Shown: piece by piece, positions 38,999-48,538 of the stretch
How positions within the stretch are numbered: the stretch's first letter is position 1
Layout of the letters: each line of letters opens with the position of its first letter
Assembly: GCA_022826245.1 (NCBI GenBank)
Contig: JAJDVG010000058.1
Span: 62,001-126,000, forward strand
Origin: Gammaproteobacteria bacterium
GTDB lineage: Bacteria; Pseudomonadota; Gammaproteobacteria; Steroidobacterales; Rariloculaceae
DNA: 64,000 bases
Direction of reading: 5' to 3'
The notes under the pieces: generated by a model
The model's input: the letters and a program-made list of their open reading frames with translations, nothing else
Told to the model about the DNA's origin: nothing
Databases searched by the model: none
Translations under genes and position numbers: made by a program

Positions 38999-39991
38999 TC
39001 AGGCGGTACCGGAGACTTCCAGCACGCTGCGCCTGACGAGCGCGCGCGCCATCGTGACCTTGTAGCCGTTTTTCGCGAGCGGCTGGGCGCCCTCGAGCGC
39101 CGTATCGGCGGCCTGTTGCGCAAGCTCGGCAGTGATGCCCTGGCCGTGCAGCACGTCTTCGGCCGCGGACACGCGCCACGGAATCGGCGCCACGCCGCCG
39201 AGCACGATGCAGGCGTCGCGGCAGACATCCCCGTCCATGTCGAGCGTCAGCGCGACGCTGACGACGGCATGCGTCCAGGCTTCACGGTCCATGACCTTGC
39301 GGTAGGCGCCGTTGCGGCCCGCCTGTGACGCCGGCAGCGAGATTCCAACCAGAAGCTCGTCGGCGTCGAGCACGTTCTCGCGCTGAAGGTTGTCGCGCGG
39401 CAGGACGAAGAACTCCGACGCGGGGACGCGGCGTTCGCCGTTCGGCCCCGCGACCTGGAATTCGGCGTCGAGCGCAACGAGCGCGTTGGCCGTATCGGAG
39501 GGGTGCACGATGAAACTCGGGCCGCCGCCGAAGATCGCATGCTGCTGGTTCTCGCCAATCACCGAATAGCATTGGTCGCCGCCGCGTTTGAGGCAGTCGA
39601 ATCCCTGGCGGAAGTACCAGCACCACGGTCGCTGGCAGACGTTGCCGGCGATCGTGCCGGTGTTTTTGAGCTGCGGTGTGCCGACGGCCGCGGCAGCTTC
39701 GGCGAGCACCGGATAACGCAAGCGGATGCCCTCGTCGCCGGCGAGCGTGTCGACGGTAACGAGGCCGCCGATGGCTGTCCCGCTGTCCGAGACGCGGATC
39801 GAGTCGAGTCCCGGGATGCGCTTCAGATCGACGATGCTGTCGGGCGCCGCGACGAGCTCGTCCTTGACCATGCCCAGCAGATCACTGCCGCCGCCTGCCG
39901 GATAAGCGATCTCACCGTTGGCGCGGGCCGCGCCGAGCAGCTCGACCGCCTCGGCGAGCGTGGCCGGGCTCAGGTTCGCGAAGGCCTTCAT
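38999..39991 (-). CDS. Xanthine dehydrogenase family FAD-binding subunit
   Basis: GEIAYPAGGGSDLLGMVKDEL; IGGLVTVDTLAGD; LKNTGTIAGNVCQRPWCWYFRQGFDCLKRGGDQCYSVIGENQQHAIFGG. Confidence 0.92.
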   Translation of the reverse strand: MKAFANLSPATLAEAVELLGAARANGEIAYPAGGGSDLLGMVKDELVAAPDSIVDLKRIPGLDSIRVSDSGTAIGGLVTVDTLAGDEGIRLRYPVLAEAAAAVGTPQLKNTGTIAGNVCQRPWCWYFRQGFDCLKRGGDQCYSVIGENQQHAIFGGGPSFIVHPSDTANALVALDAEFQVAGPNGERRVPASEFFVLPRDNLQRENVLDADELLVGISLPASQAGRNGAYRKVMDREAWTHAVVSVALTLDMDGDVCRDACIVLGGVAPIPWRVSAAEDVLHGQGITAELAQQAADTALEGAQPLAKNGYKVTMARALVRRSVLEVSGTA

Positions 39992-42114
39992 GACATTGCT
40001 CCGATGACCCGGTCGCGGCCGATCGGCAGCTCCTTGATGCGCCTGCCGGTCGCGTTGAATATCGCATTCGCGATCGCGCCGACGACCGGAATGATCGTCG
40101 ATTCGCCGATGCTTTTTGCGCCCCAGGGTCCGTGGGCATCTTCGGTGTCCACGAACACCACGTCGATCGGCACGGTGTCGAGGTGCGTGGCGATGCGCGC
40201 CCCGTAGTAGCCGGGATTGACGGGGATGCCGGTGTTCCGGTCGTAGAGCAGTTCCTCGTGCAGCGCCATGCCGATGCCCTGGATCACGCCGCCCTTGACC
40301 TGGCTCGTGGCCGTCAGCGGGTTGACGATGCGCCCGCTGTCGTGCGCGGCGACGTACTTCGTCAGGTGCACGCCGCCAAGCTCGGTGTCGACCTCGAGTT
40401 CCACGAAATGCGCGGCGAAGGAATAACGCTGCTCGCCGTCGAGAGTCGGGTTCGGGCTGGCTTCGGCGACGAGTTCCTCGCCCGGGCCCGGCGGGCCGCG
40501 CTCGTCGAGCTGCCGCTTGAGGTCCTCCGCGGCCTCGACGATCGCAAATCCCGTGTGACTCGTCGTGCGTGACCCAGACTCGCCGACCGAATAGGGCGAA
40601 CGGTCAGTGTCGCCCCAGACGACTTCGACGCGGTCGAGATCCATCTCCATCGCTTCGGCCGCAATCATGGCGAGCGTCGTCTTCGCGCCGGTGCCGATGT
40701 CGGTCACTCCGGCGTGCAGCCAGAGCGTGCCGGCATCATCGAGCCTGAGCATGGCGTTGCTCAAACCGAGCCGCGCCGTGAACGCGCCGATCGCCATGCC
40801 GGTGCCGCGCCGGATCGGCCCGGCATCGACGGCGGCCGGCCGGCGGCGACCGCTCCAGTCGAAGGCTTCCGCACCCTGCTCGATGCAATCGATGAGCCCG
40901 TAGCTCGTGTACGGCGTCGCGTCGCGATACTGACGCGTTGCGTTCCTGAGGTGAAACTCGACCGGGTCCATGTCGATCTCGTGACAGATCGCGTCGAGAA
41001 CCGAGGCGATGCCGAACACGCCCTGCGGATACGACGGCGCGCGGTAGTTGGCGCTCGTCGTCACGTTCGTATGCACCGTATGGACGGTCTTCCTGACGTT
41101 CGGGCACTGGTAGAAGTCGATGCCGGCGATGTCGCCGCTGCTCTTGATGTGCGGGCCCATGCCGCTGTAGCCGGTGAGTTCGATCGCGTGCAGCGTGCCG
41201 TCGCGCTTCGCGCCGACCCGATAATATTGGCTCGTCGGCCAGCGGCCGTGGATCGACAGAAAGTCCTCCTTGCGGGTCAGCTCGAGCTTGACGGGACGCT
41301 CCGTGCGCCTGGCCAGTTCCGCGGCGATCAGGTCGGTGTCCTGGCACTGGTTCTTGTTGCCGAAGCCGCCGCCCATGTACTCGCAGATCACCCGCACCTG
41401 CTCGTACGGGAGGCCGAACGCTTCGGCGATGTCGTCGCGGCAGTTCGTGATGCCCTGCGTCGGCGTCCAGACCGTGAGCTTGCCCGACTCCCACTGCGCA
41501 ACCGCCGTGCGCGGTTCCATCTGCGCGTTGTTGTGGTGTTTCGAGACGTAGTGGTCTTCAATGACGATGTCCGATTCGGCGAGACCCGCTTCGACGTCGC
41601 CGCGTTCGTAGACGGCAGGTCCGGGCACGGCCGCGCCGCCCCCCGCCAAGGCGCCGAATGGAGGGGCGAGGTTGCCGCCGGGCTGAACCGGCACGGCACC
41701 GGGTTCGAGCGCTTCCTCGGCATCGAGCACGAACGGCAGCGTGTCGTAGTCGACCGCGATGAGTTGCGCCGCGGCCTCGGCCGTGTGCCGGTCCGTGGCG
41801 GCGACCGCAGCGACGGCATCGCCGTAGTAGCGCACGGGATTGTTGAACAGCATGCGCGGGTTGGCGCGGTCGCCGGACGCCCACTCGATATCGCAGTTCT
41901 CGTGCGTGAGCACGGCGACGACGCCGTCGAGTTCGAGTGCGGCTGCAAAGTCGATGGCCCGGATCAGCGCGTGCGGATGCGGACTTCTCAGAATCCGCGC
42001 ATACAGCATGCCGGGAAGCCGGATGTCGGGCGAGTAGCGTGCCTGCCCGGTGACGCGTTCGAGCGCATCGAGCCTTGGGGTCGGCCGGCCGACGACATTC
42101 ATCGGGTCGGCCAT
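39988..42114 (-). CDS. Xanthine dehydrogenase family molybdopterin-binding subunit
   Basis: RVTGQARYSPDIRLPGMLYARILRSPHPHALI; EYMGGGFGNKNQCQDTDLIAAELARRTERPVKLELTRKEDF; ATSQVKGGVIQGIGMALHEELLYDR; 4-bp overlap with the FAD subunit. Confidence 0.94.
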   Translation of the reverse strand: MADPMNVVGRPTPRLDALERVTGQARYSPDIRLPGMLYARILRSPHPHALIRAIDFAAALELDGVVAVLTHENCDIEWASGDRANPRMLFNNPVRYYGDAVAAVAATDRHTAEAAAQLIAVDYDTLPFVLDAEEALEPGAVPVQPGGNLAPPFGALAGGGAAVPGPAVYERGDVEAGLAESDIVIEDHYVSKHHNNAQMEPRTAVAQWESGKLTVWTPTQGITNCRDDIAEAFGLPYEQVRVICEYMGGGFGNKNQCQDTDLIAAELARRTERPVKLELTRKEDFLSIHGRWPTSQYYRVGAKRDGTLHAIELTGYSGMGPHIKSSGDIAGIDFYQCPNVRKTVHTVHTNVTTSANYRAPSYPQGVFGIASVLDAICHEIDMDPVEFHLRNATRQYRDATPYTSYGLIDCIEQGAEAFDWSGRRRPAAVDAGPIRRGTGMAIGAFTARLGLSNAMLRLDDAGTLWLHAGVTDIGTGAKTTLAMIAAEAMEMDLDRVEVVWGDTDRSPYSVGESGSRTTSHTGFAIVEAAEDLKRQLDERGPPGPGEELVAEASPNPTLDGEQRYSFAAHFVELEVDTELGGVHLTKYVAAHDSGRIVNPLTATSQVKGGVIQGIGMALHEELLYDRNTGIPVNPGYYGARIATHLDTVPIDVVFVDTEDAHGPWGAKSIGESTIIPVVGAIANAIFNATGRRIKELPIGRDRVIGAMS

Positions 42115-42116
42115 GT

Positions 42117-42707
42117 CTATGCTCCTCGGCTCGCGGCGAGGACCGCGGCCTGGTAATTGAGGAAGTTGGAACAGCGGCAGATGTTGCCGACCAGCGCTTC
42201 GCGGACGCTCTGTTCGGTGACTTCGGCGCCCTCGTTGAGCAGCGCTTTCGCGGACATGAGTTGGCCCGACGTGCAGAACCCGCACTGCGGGGCATCGTGC
42301 TCGATGAAGGCTTGCTGCAACGGGTCGAGAACGCCGTTGCGTGCCAGCCCCTCCACCGTCTCGACGGCCTTGCCGTCGGCCCAGACGGCGAGGTAGCTGC
42401 AGGCGTAGATGTTCTTGCCGTCGAGGAGCACCGTGCACGCGCCGCATTCGCCGCGGTCGCAACCGACGCGCGTGCCCGTGAGCTCGAGGTGATCGCGCAG
42501 GACCTCGACGAGCGTCCAGCGGTCCTCGACCTCGAGCGCATGGGATTCGCCGTTGACCGTGAGTTCGATGCGCGTTCGCGGGGCTGGCCCGGATTGCTGG
42601 GCAGCGGCTTTCTCTTGCGGACCGGCCGTCAGCGCCGGCAATGTTGCGGTCGCCGCGATGCCCGCGCTGCTTCGTCCGAGGAAGGAACGTCTCGTGATGC
42701 CGGTCAT
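42117..42707 (-). CDS. (2Fe-2S)-binding subunit of a molybdenum hydroxylase, with Tat signal
   Basis: TRRSFLGRSSAGIAATATLPAL leader; VGCDRGECGACTVLLDGKNIYAC and CGFCTSGQLMSAKALL...VGNICRCSNFLNY cluster motifs. Confidence 0.94.
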   Translation of the reverse strand: MTGITRRSFLGRSSAGIAATATLPALTAGPQEKAAAQQSGPAPRTRIELTVNGESHALEVEDRWTLVEVLRDHLELTGTRVGCDRGECGACTVLLDGKNIYACSYLAVWADGKAVETVEGLARNGVLDPLQQAFIEHDAPQCGFCTSGQLMSAKALLNEGAEVTEQSVREALVGNICRCSNFLNYQAAVLAASRGA

Positions 42708-42923
42708 GCATGCACTCCCGATGGACCGATTACGGTAACGATAGCCACAGCCGCCGACCGTTGGCAAGGCGCGGACCGTTGCGAGATGAGCTGCCGTCGC
42801 GCCGTCGGGCCAGCACCCGGCCCGTACGCGGGACCGTGAAAGCGCACTCGCAGCCGCTGTTCCCCGGGTCCGCGGGACGGGAGTTAGAATTCGGCGAGCG
42901 CGGCATCCAAACGCAAAGCATCG

Positions 42924-43955
42924 ATGGCAGAACAGCTCCTCACCGCCGTCGTCGGCAGTTATCCCCAACCGGACTGGCTCGTCGACCGCGATCTGCTGCG
43001 CAAGTACATGGCGCCGCGTATCCGCGTCGAGCAGATCTGGCGCGTGCCGGAGCCGGAACTCGAGCAGGCGCAGGACGATGCGACGCTCGACGCGATCCGC
43101 GACCAGGAGCGCGCCGGCATCGACATCATCACCGATGGCGAAATCCGGCGCGAGAGCTACTCGAACCGGTTCGCAAACGCCCTGAGCGGCATCGACCCGC
43201 AGCGGCACGGCGAGATCGTCGGGCGCACGGGCGTCAGGGTCCCCGTGCCGCTCGTTTCCGGTCCGATCGAGCGCCGAGAACCCGTCGAAGTTCGCGATCT
43301 GAAGTTCCTGCGCGCACATACCGATCGCAGGATCAAGGTCACGCTGCCGGGTCCGTTCACGATGGCCCGGCAGGCCGTCGACGAGCACTACGGGAGCGAA
43401 GCGAGCCTGGCGTTCGCCTACGCCGATGCGGTCAACGAGGAGGTCCATGCGCTCTTCGGCGCGGGCGCGGATGTCGTGCAGCTCGACGAGCCCTGGCTGC
43501 AGTCGCATGCGGAGCAGGCCCGGCGCCACGGCGTCGCGGCGATCAACCGGGCGCTCGCAAACGCGCCGGGCACGACGGCCGTGCATCTCTGCTTCGGTTA
43601 CGCCGCGCTCGTCAGGAACAAACCTGCCACCGGCTACGCGTTTCTCGCCGAGCTCGAGAATTCCGCCGCCGACCAGGTCTCGATCGAGGCCGCGCAGCCC
43701 GCACTCGACCTCGAGATCCTGCGGTCGCTGCCGTCGAAGACCCTCATGATCGGCGTGCTCGACCTGAACGATCCCGCAGTTGAGACGCCCGAAACCGTCG
43801 CCGTGCGCATTCGCCGGGCCCTCGATGTCCTGCCGCCCGACCGGCTCATCGTCACGCCCGATTGCGGCATGAAGTACCTGCCGCGCGATACAGCCTTCGG
43901 CAAACTCGAATCTCTCGCCGCGGGTGCGGCGATCGTCAGGCGCGAATTACAGTAA
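42924..43955 (+). CDS. Cobalamin-independent methionine synthase family protein (MetE C-terminal-like)
   Basis: LTAVVGSYPQPDWLVD; AGIDIITDGEIRRESYSNRF; VVQLDEPWLQSHAEQARRHGVAAINRAL; LIVTPDCGMKYLPRDTAFGKLESL. Confidence 0.9.
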   Translation: MAEQLLTAVVGSYPQPDWLVDRDLLRKYMAPRIRVEQIWRVPEPELEQAQDDATLDAIRDQERAGIDIITDGEIRRESYSNRFANALSGIDPQRHGEIVGRTGVRVPVPLVSGPIERREPVEVRDLKFLRAHTDRRIKVTLPGPFTMARQAVDEHYGSEASLAFAYADAVNEEVHALFGAGADVVQLDEPWLQSHAEQARRHGVAAINRALANAPGTTAVHLCFGYAALVRNKPATGYAFLAELENSAADQVSIEAAQPALDLEILRSLPSKTLMIGVLDLNDPAVETPETVAVRIRRALDVLPPDRLIVTPDCGMKYLPRDTAFGKLESLAAGAAIVRRELQ

Positions 43956-44075
43956 CTGCTGAGCCGCCCGCTCGCCCTCTTGCAGCGCGCCGCGGCCGAC
44001 GAGCGTGCCGCCGACGAAGTCGCGCCTGGACATCGGCGCCGCCTTGCCGGGAAATCCTGTTTTCTTGCTTGTCAT
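43947..44075 (-). pseudogene. Residual Tat-leader ORF, possible internally deleted oxidoreductase
   Basis: MTSKKTGFPGKAAPMSRRDFVGGTLVGRGALQEGERAAQQLL*: Tat motif SRRDFVGGTLVG followed directly by a tail resembling FAD oxidoreductase C-termini. Confidence 0.4.
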
Positions 44076-44241
44076 TCCGGTTTCCTGGTTGATTCGGTCG
44101 CCGTGGCGGTCCAAACGAGACACGGGTCCGTTTATGGCATTGTTTTTTTGGCGGCTCGAACCGCCGCGAACGCCTGCCGGCTTGACTCGACTCGGGAAAC
44201 AACTAAAGATTGCGCACAAGCGAGCCTGCGGAATAACAAGA

Positions 44242-45327
44242 ATGTCCAACGCATCAGACGACTCCACGGAAGGTACTGCGCGTCGCCAGCGGCTCGGTTA
44301 CGTGCAACTCGGCCTGATTTTGGTCGTGGTCGTCGTCGCCCTGTTCCTGGCGAGGGCGCCCGAACGCATGGAGATGGATGTCGGTTCCGGCATCGGGAGT
44401 GCGTCGGGAAGTCCCGTCGTCAGTGTCATCCGTCCGGAACCGACCGAACAGTCGCTTACGGTCGAGCTTACGGGCGGTGTGGAACTCGATGACCGCGTTT
44501 CGGTGATGTCCGAGGTGGCGGGCCGGATCAGCTTCGTGTCCGCGGAATTCAGGAACGGCGGAGCGATTGCCGCGAACGAGCCGATCATCCGGATCGATCC
44601 GACCCGTTACGAGCTTGAACTTGCCGCCGCGCAAGCCCGGGTCGCGGAAGCCGAAGCGGCGGGAGGCGGCGCCGCCGCGCAAGCCGCGCTGCAGAGCGCC
44701 CGGGCGGCGCAGAGCCTGGCCGAGCTTGCGCTCAGTCGAACCGAGATCTCGCTGCCTTACGACGTCACGGTGATCGCCGCCGACGCGAGCGTCGGCGAGC
44801 TGGTCGGGCCGCCCGATTTCGCTGGCGCGCAGGCGATCATGGGAGTCGTCTATCGGCCCGACGCGCTGCTGGTCAGTGCGCCGATCACGCTGGACGACCT
44901 TGCCTATCTGGAGCCCGTGATCGGACGTGCCGCGCGGGTCTACGCGGATGCGGAGGTCTACGACGCCGAGATCGCGCAAATATCTTCCGTGCTCGCGCCG
45001 CAGACGCGTCTGGCGACGGTGTTTCTGACGTTTACGGACGATCAGCCCGCCGATACGCTGCCCCGTCCAAACACGTTCGTCGAGATCGAGATCGCAGGGC
45101 CCGTGTTCGAGAACGTCTACGTACTGCCCGACTCCGTTCTGCAGGAACGAAACTCGGTCTGGGTCGTCAGCGGCGGCGCGCTGACGTCTTTCTCGCCCCG
45201 GGCGATCGGGCGCACGAACGCGGGCCTCGTCGTCGAGGCATTTGACGCCGGAGAAGGGATCCTCGTCGGCACCTTGCCGGGAGCGAGCGAGGGACTGCAA
45301 GTCGAGGTAACGGAAAACGCGCTCTAG
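44242..45327 (+). CDS. RND efflux periplasmic adaptor (membrane fusion) protein
   Basis: VSVMSEVAGRISFVSAEFRNGGAIAANEPIIRIDPTRYELELAAAQARVAEAEA; SLAELALSRTEISLPYDVTVIAADASVGELVGP. Confidence 0.92.
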   Translation: MSNASDDSTEGTARRQRLGYVQLGLILVVVVVALFLARAPERMEMDVGSGIGSASGSPVVSVIRPEPTEQSLTVELTGGVELDDRVSVMSEVAGRISFVSAEFRNGGAIAANEPIIRIDPTRYELELAAAQARVAEAEAAGGGAAAQAALQSARAAQSLAELALSRTEISLPYDVTVIAADASVGELVGPPDFAGAQAIMGVVYRPDALLVSAPITLDDLAYLEPVIGRAARVYADAEVYDAEIAQISSVLAPQTRLATVFLTFTDDQPADTLPRPNTFVEIEIAGPVFENVYVLPDSVLQERNSVWVVSGGALTSFSPRAIGRTNAGLVVEAFDAGEGILVGTLPGASEGLQVEVTENAL

Positions 45328-45345
45328 CAGAGTCGTCCGGCCATC

Positions 45346-48300
45346 GTGCGCCGGTTGCAGAGCGTGGTACCAGGAGCTGCCGTGAGATCAGGGCCAATAG
45401 CATATTTTGCCGGCAACCCCGTCGCCGCCAACATGCTCATGGCGTTCTTCATTGTCGGCGGCCTGATCGCCGGATCCAACCTCGCCGTTCAGAGTCTTCC
45501 CGATCTCGATCTCAGAACCGTGACCGTGACGGTCGCGTCCCCCGGCTCGTCTCCGCAGGAGGTTGAGGAGGACATCGTTCGCCGGCTCGAGGAGAACGTG
45601 ATCGGCCTGCCCGGTACCGAGCGGGTCGTGGCAACCGCCTATGAAGGCCTTGGCGAAGTCAGGATCGAGCTTGCGACCTTCGCCAACGCCGACTCCGTTC
45701 TCGGCGACGTGCAAAGCGCGGTGGATCGTATCGAGAACTTCCCGCCGGCTACGGCCGAACAACCGGAAGTCGAGTACGCGCGACTGGACATCGAGGTCAT
45801 GACTCTCGCGGTATCGTCCGCGTCGTCCGCCGAGAACGACCTGCGGCTTGCGGCCGAGGATCTGCGCGAGCACCTGCTCGAGTTGCCGTCGGTCTCCCAG
45901 GTGTCGCTGCTCGGCACCCGGGACCGTGAGATTTCCATCGAACTGAGCGAAGAGGACCTGCGGCGAAACCGGCTCTCCTTCAACCAGATCTCCGACGCCG
46001 TGCGGCGGGCGTCGCTCAACATGACCTTCGGCGAGCTGCGCACGGGCTCGGGAGGCCTGATCCTGCATACGGATTCGAAACGGCAGGTCGGCGCAGAGTT
46101 CGAGGACATTCCGCTGATTACCCGGCTCGACGGAACCATCGTCACGCTCGGGGACGTGGCGACGATCCGCGACGGGTTCGTCGACGCGGACATCGTCGCG
46201 CGGGTGGATGGCGACCCGGCCGTGTTCGTCCGCGTCGACGCCGCGGAGCAACAGTCGATCGTGGCGATGGGCGAGGAGATCACGGAGCGCCTCGCCGACT
46301 ACGCGCCCCCCGCCGGCATCACGGTGGCGCTCTGGAACGACCGCGCGAGCGAGGCGATCGATCGGATATCGCTGATCATGCAGAACGTGATCATCGGTGT
46401 CCTTCTGGTGTTCCTTTCCCTCATTGTCTTCTTCGATCTGCGCGTCGCGGTCTGGATCACCGTGGGCATTCCCCTGGCGTTTCTGGGTTCCCTGGTGTTC
46501 TTCAATCCGCTGGGCCTGACGCTCAATCTCGGCACGATATTCGCATTCTTCCTCATGGTTGGAATTGTCGTCGACGACGCCGTGGTGGTCGGCGAGGCCA
46601 TCGCCGCGGAACGGGAAACCGGCAAGGGCGGGGTCGAGGCCGCGATTTCCGGAGCACGAATGATGGTCGGCCCGATCACGATCGGCGCCGTCACGACGAT
46701 TCTCGCCTTCCTGCCGCTGCTCTTCGTCACGCCGATCAGACTGCAGATCGTCAACGTCTTTCCGTACGTCGCGATCGTCGTGCTGCTCGTTTCGCTCATC
46801 GAGGCTTTCTTTATCCTGCCCTCGCACCTGTCGCATGCCGGGAACTGGAGCATTCCGCCGCTCAGCACGTTTCAGGCCCGGGTACGGAACCGTCTGAACG
46901 CGCTGCGCGACAACGTTGTGGCGCCTGCCGTCTCCTGGTCGGTACGCCGCGTCTGGTTCGCGCCGATCTGCAGTATCCTGCTCGCCGTCTTCGCCCTGAT
47001 GCTGATGCGCGTCGACGCCGTTCGGGTCGTGTTCTTCGATGATGTGATCAACGCCGCCCAGGACCTTCAGGTGGACCTGACCCTGCCGATCGGCACGCCG
47101 TTCGAGACGACACTGGCAACCGCGCAGCGATTCGTGGATGCCGCGGAACAGATCAACGACCGGAGTGACGGGACGCCCGTCGATTCGGTCAGCGTCATGG
47201 TCGGCAACTGGTTCGCGGCGCCGAACTTCGTGTTGACGTCGATCAACAGCCACCTGGCTTCCGTCGTGGTGCACCTCAACGATCGGTCGTTGCGAGATTC
47301 GTCCATACAGGACGTTCAGCGGCAGTTGCGCGAAAACGTCGGAGACGTGTCCTACCTCGAGGACATCAGGTTCTACACCGGGAATCAGCGGCCGGCTTCG
47401 GGCATCGCCTATGCCCTCAAGCACGACGATCCCGACATCCTGCTGCAGGCAAGCAATGAACTGAGTTCGCGGCTGACCACCATGCCGGGGGTCTACGGAA
47501 TCTCGAACAGCCAGGCGCTCGGCAAACGGCACCTGGCGATCGAACTCACGCCGGAGGGACTGGCCGCAGGACTCACGCCGGGATTGATCGGCGCACAGTT
47601 GCGCTCGAGCTTCCATGGCGCGGTCGTGCAGCGGATTCAGCGCGGCGCCGACGAAATCAAGGTCGTCGTGCGCTACCCGGAGGACAGGCGTCAGAGCCTG
47701 CGCGAACTTGCGAGCGAACGGATCTTCCGGCCCGGCAGAAATCCGGGCGGCGCCGGCGTTCCGGGCGGCGGCGGAGAGGTTCCGCTGTCGGCCGTGGCGA
47801 ACCTGATCGAGCGGCGCGACCTGTCGACGCTGGTCAGTATCGATGGCCGGCCGACCGCACGGGTAACCGGCGAGGCCGATGCGGCTGTCATCACACCGCT
47901 GCAGGCCCGGCGTCAGATCGACGAGGTGCTGTTACCGGAACTGTTCGCAGCCTACCCCGGCCTCGTCGTCGAGCCCGACGGCAGCGCGCGGGAAGAGCAG
48001 GGCATGCTCGCAACGCTTGGCGTCCTCATTCCGCTCGTGCTCATCGCGATGTACGTGCTCATCGCGGCCTTCCTTCGCAGTTACTGGAAGCCGCTGGTCG
48101 CCGTCGTCGGCATTCCGGTTGCGTTCGCAGGTTCCGTGCTCGGCCACTGGATACTGGGATGGGACTACGGGTTCATGTCCCTGTTCGGCCTGATCGGTGT
48201 CGCGGGCGTCATCGTGAACGACGCGCTCGTGCTCATGGATCGCTACAACAGCCTGCGGCGCGAGAACGAGATGCTGCCGGCGATCGCCGCGGCATCGGCC

Positions 48301-48507
48301 GCGACGCGGCATCGTTTCCGTGCGGTATTCCTGACGAGCCTGACGACGATTCTCGCGCTCGCGCCGCTGGTCTACGAGCGCAGCGACGAACTCATGTTCC
48401 TCGTGCCGTTCGTCGTCAGCATGCTCGGCGGGCTCGTGTTCTCGGGCCTCTTCATCCTGTTCCTGCTGCCGTCGCTCGTGATGATCGCGGAGGCGGGCAG
48501 GGAATAA
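45346..48507 (+). CDS. RND efflux transporter permease subunit
   Basis: NPVAANMLMAFFIVGGLIAGSNLAVQSLPDLDLRTVTVTVASPGSSPQEVEEDIVRRLEENVIGLPG; GIVVDDAVVVGEAI; FGLIGVAGVIVNDALVLMDRYN; FLTSLTTILALAPLVYE. Confidence 0.96.
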   Translation: MRRLQSVVPGAAVRSGPIAYFAGNPVAANMLMAFFIVGGLIAGSNLAVQSLPDLDLRTVTVTVASPGSSPQEVEEDIVRRLEENVIGLPGTERVVATAYEGLGEVRIELATFANADSVLGDVQSAVDRIENFPPATAEQPEVEYARLDIEVMTLAVSSASSAENDLRLAAEDLREHLLELPSVSQVSLLGTRDREISIELSEEDLRRNRLSFNQISDAVRRASLNMTFGELRTGSGGLILHTDSKRQVGAEFEDIPLITRLDGTIVTLGDVATIRDGFVDADIVARVDGDPAVFVRVDAAEQQSIVAMGEEITERLADYAPPAGITVALWNDRASEAIDRISLIMQNVIIGVLLVFLSLIVFFDLRVAVWITVGIPLAFLGSLVFFNPLGLTLNLGTIFAFFLMVGIVVDDAVVVGEAIAAERETGKGGVEAAISGARMMVGPITIGAVTTILAFLPLLFVTPIRLQIVNVFPYVAIVVLLVSLIEAFFILPSHLSHAGNWSIPPLSTFQARVRNRLNALRDNVVAPAVSWSVRRVWFAPICSILLAVFALMLMRVDAVRVVFFDDVINAAQDLQVDLTLPIGTPFETTLATAQRFVDAAEQINDRSDGTPVDSVSVMVGNWFAAPNFVLTSINSHLASVVVHLNDRSLRDSSIQDVQRQLRENVGDVSYLEDIRFYTGNQRPASGIAYALKHDDPDILLQASNELSSRLTTMPGVYGISNSQALGKRHLAIELTPEGLAAGLTPGLIGAQLRSSFHGAVVQRIQRGADEIKVVVRYPEDRRQSLRELASERIFRPGRNPGGAGVPGGGGEVPLSAVANLIERRDLSTLVSIDGRPTARVTGEADAAVITPLQARRQIDEVLLPELFAAYPGLVVEPDGSAREEQGMLATLGVLIPLVLIAMYVLIAAFLRSYWKPLVAVVGIPVAFAGSVLGHWILGWDYGFMSLFGLIGVAGVIVNDALVLMDRYNSLRRENEMLPAIAAASAATRHRFRAVFLTSLTTILALAPLVYERSDELMFLVPFVVSMLGGLVFSGLFILFLLPSLVMIAEAGRE

Positions 48508-48538
48508 TCGAACAGCCGCTGTACGCGGCCCCGATTGC

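Noticed and set aside
42712-42923. Riboswitch (SAM or cobalamin) upstream of the MetE-like gene
   Set aside because: No recognisable conserved core or B12-box-like motif; only generic GC-rich pairing.
45388-47616. 742-aa minus-strand ORF opposite the RND permease
   Set aside because: Asp/Arg/His/Glu-rich antisense translation of membrane segments; no motif, and the + strand gene is unambiguous.
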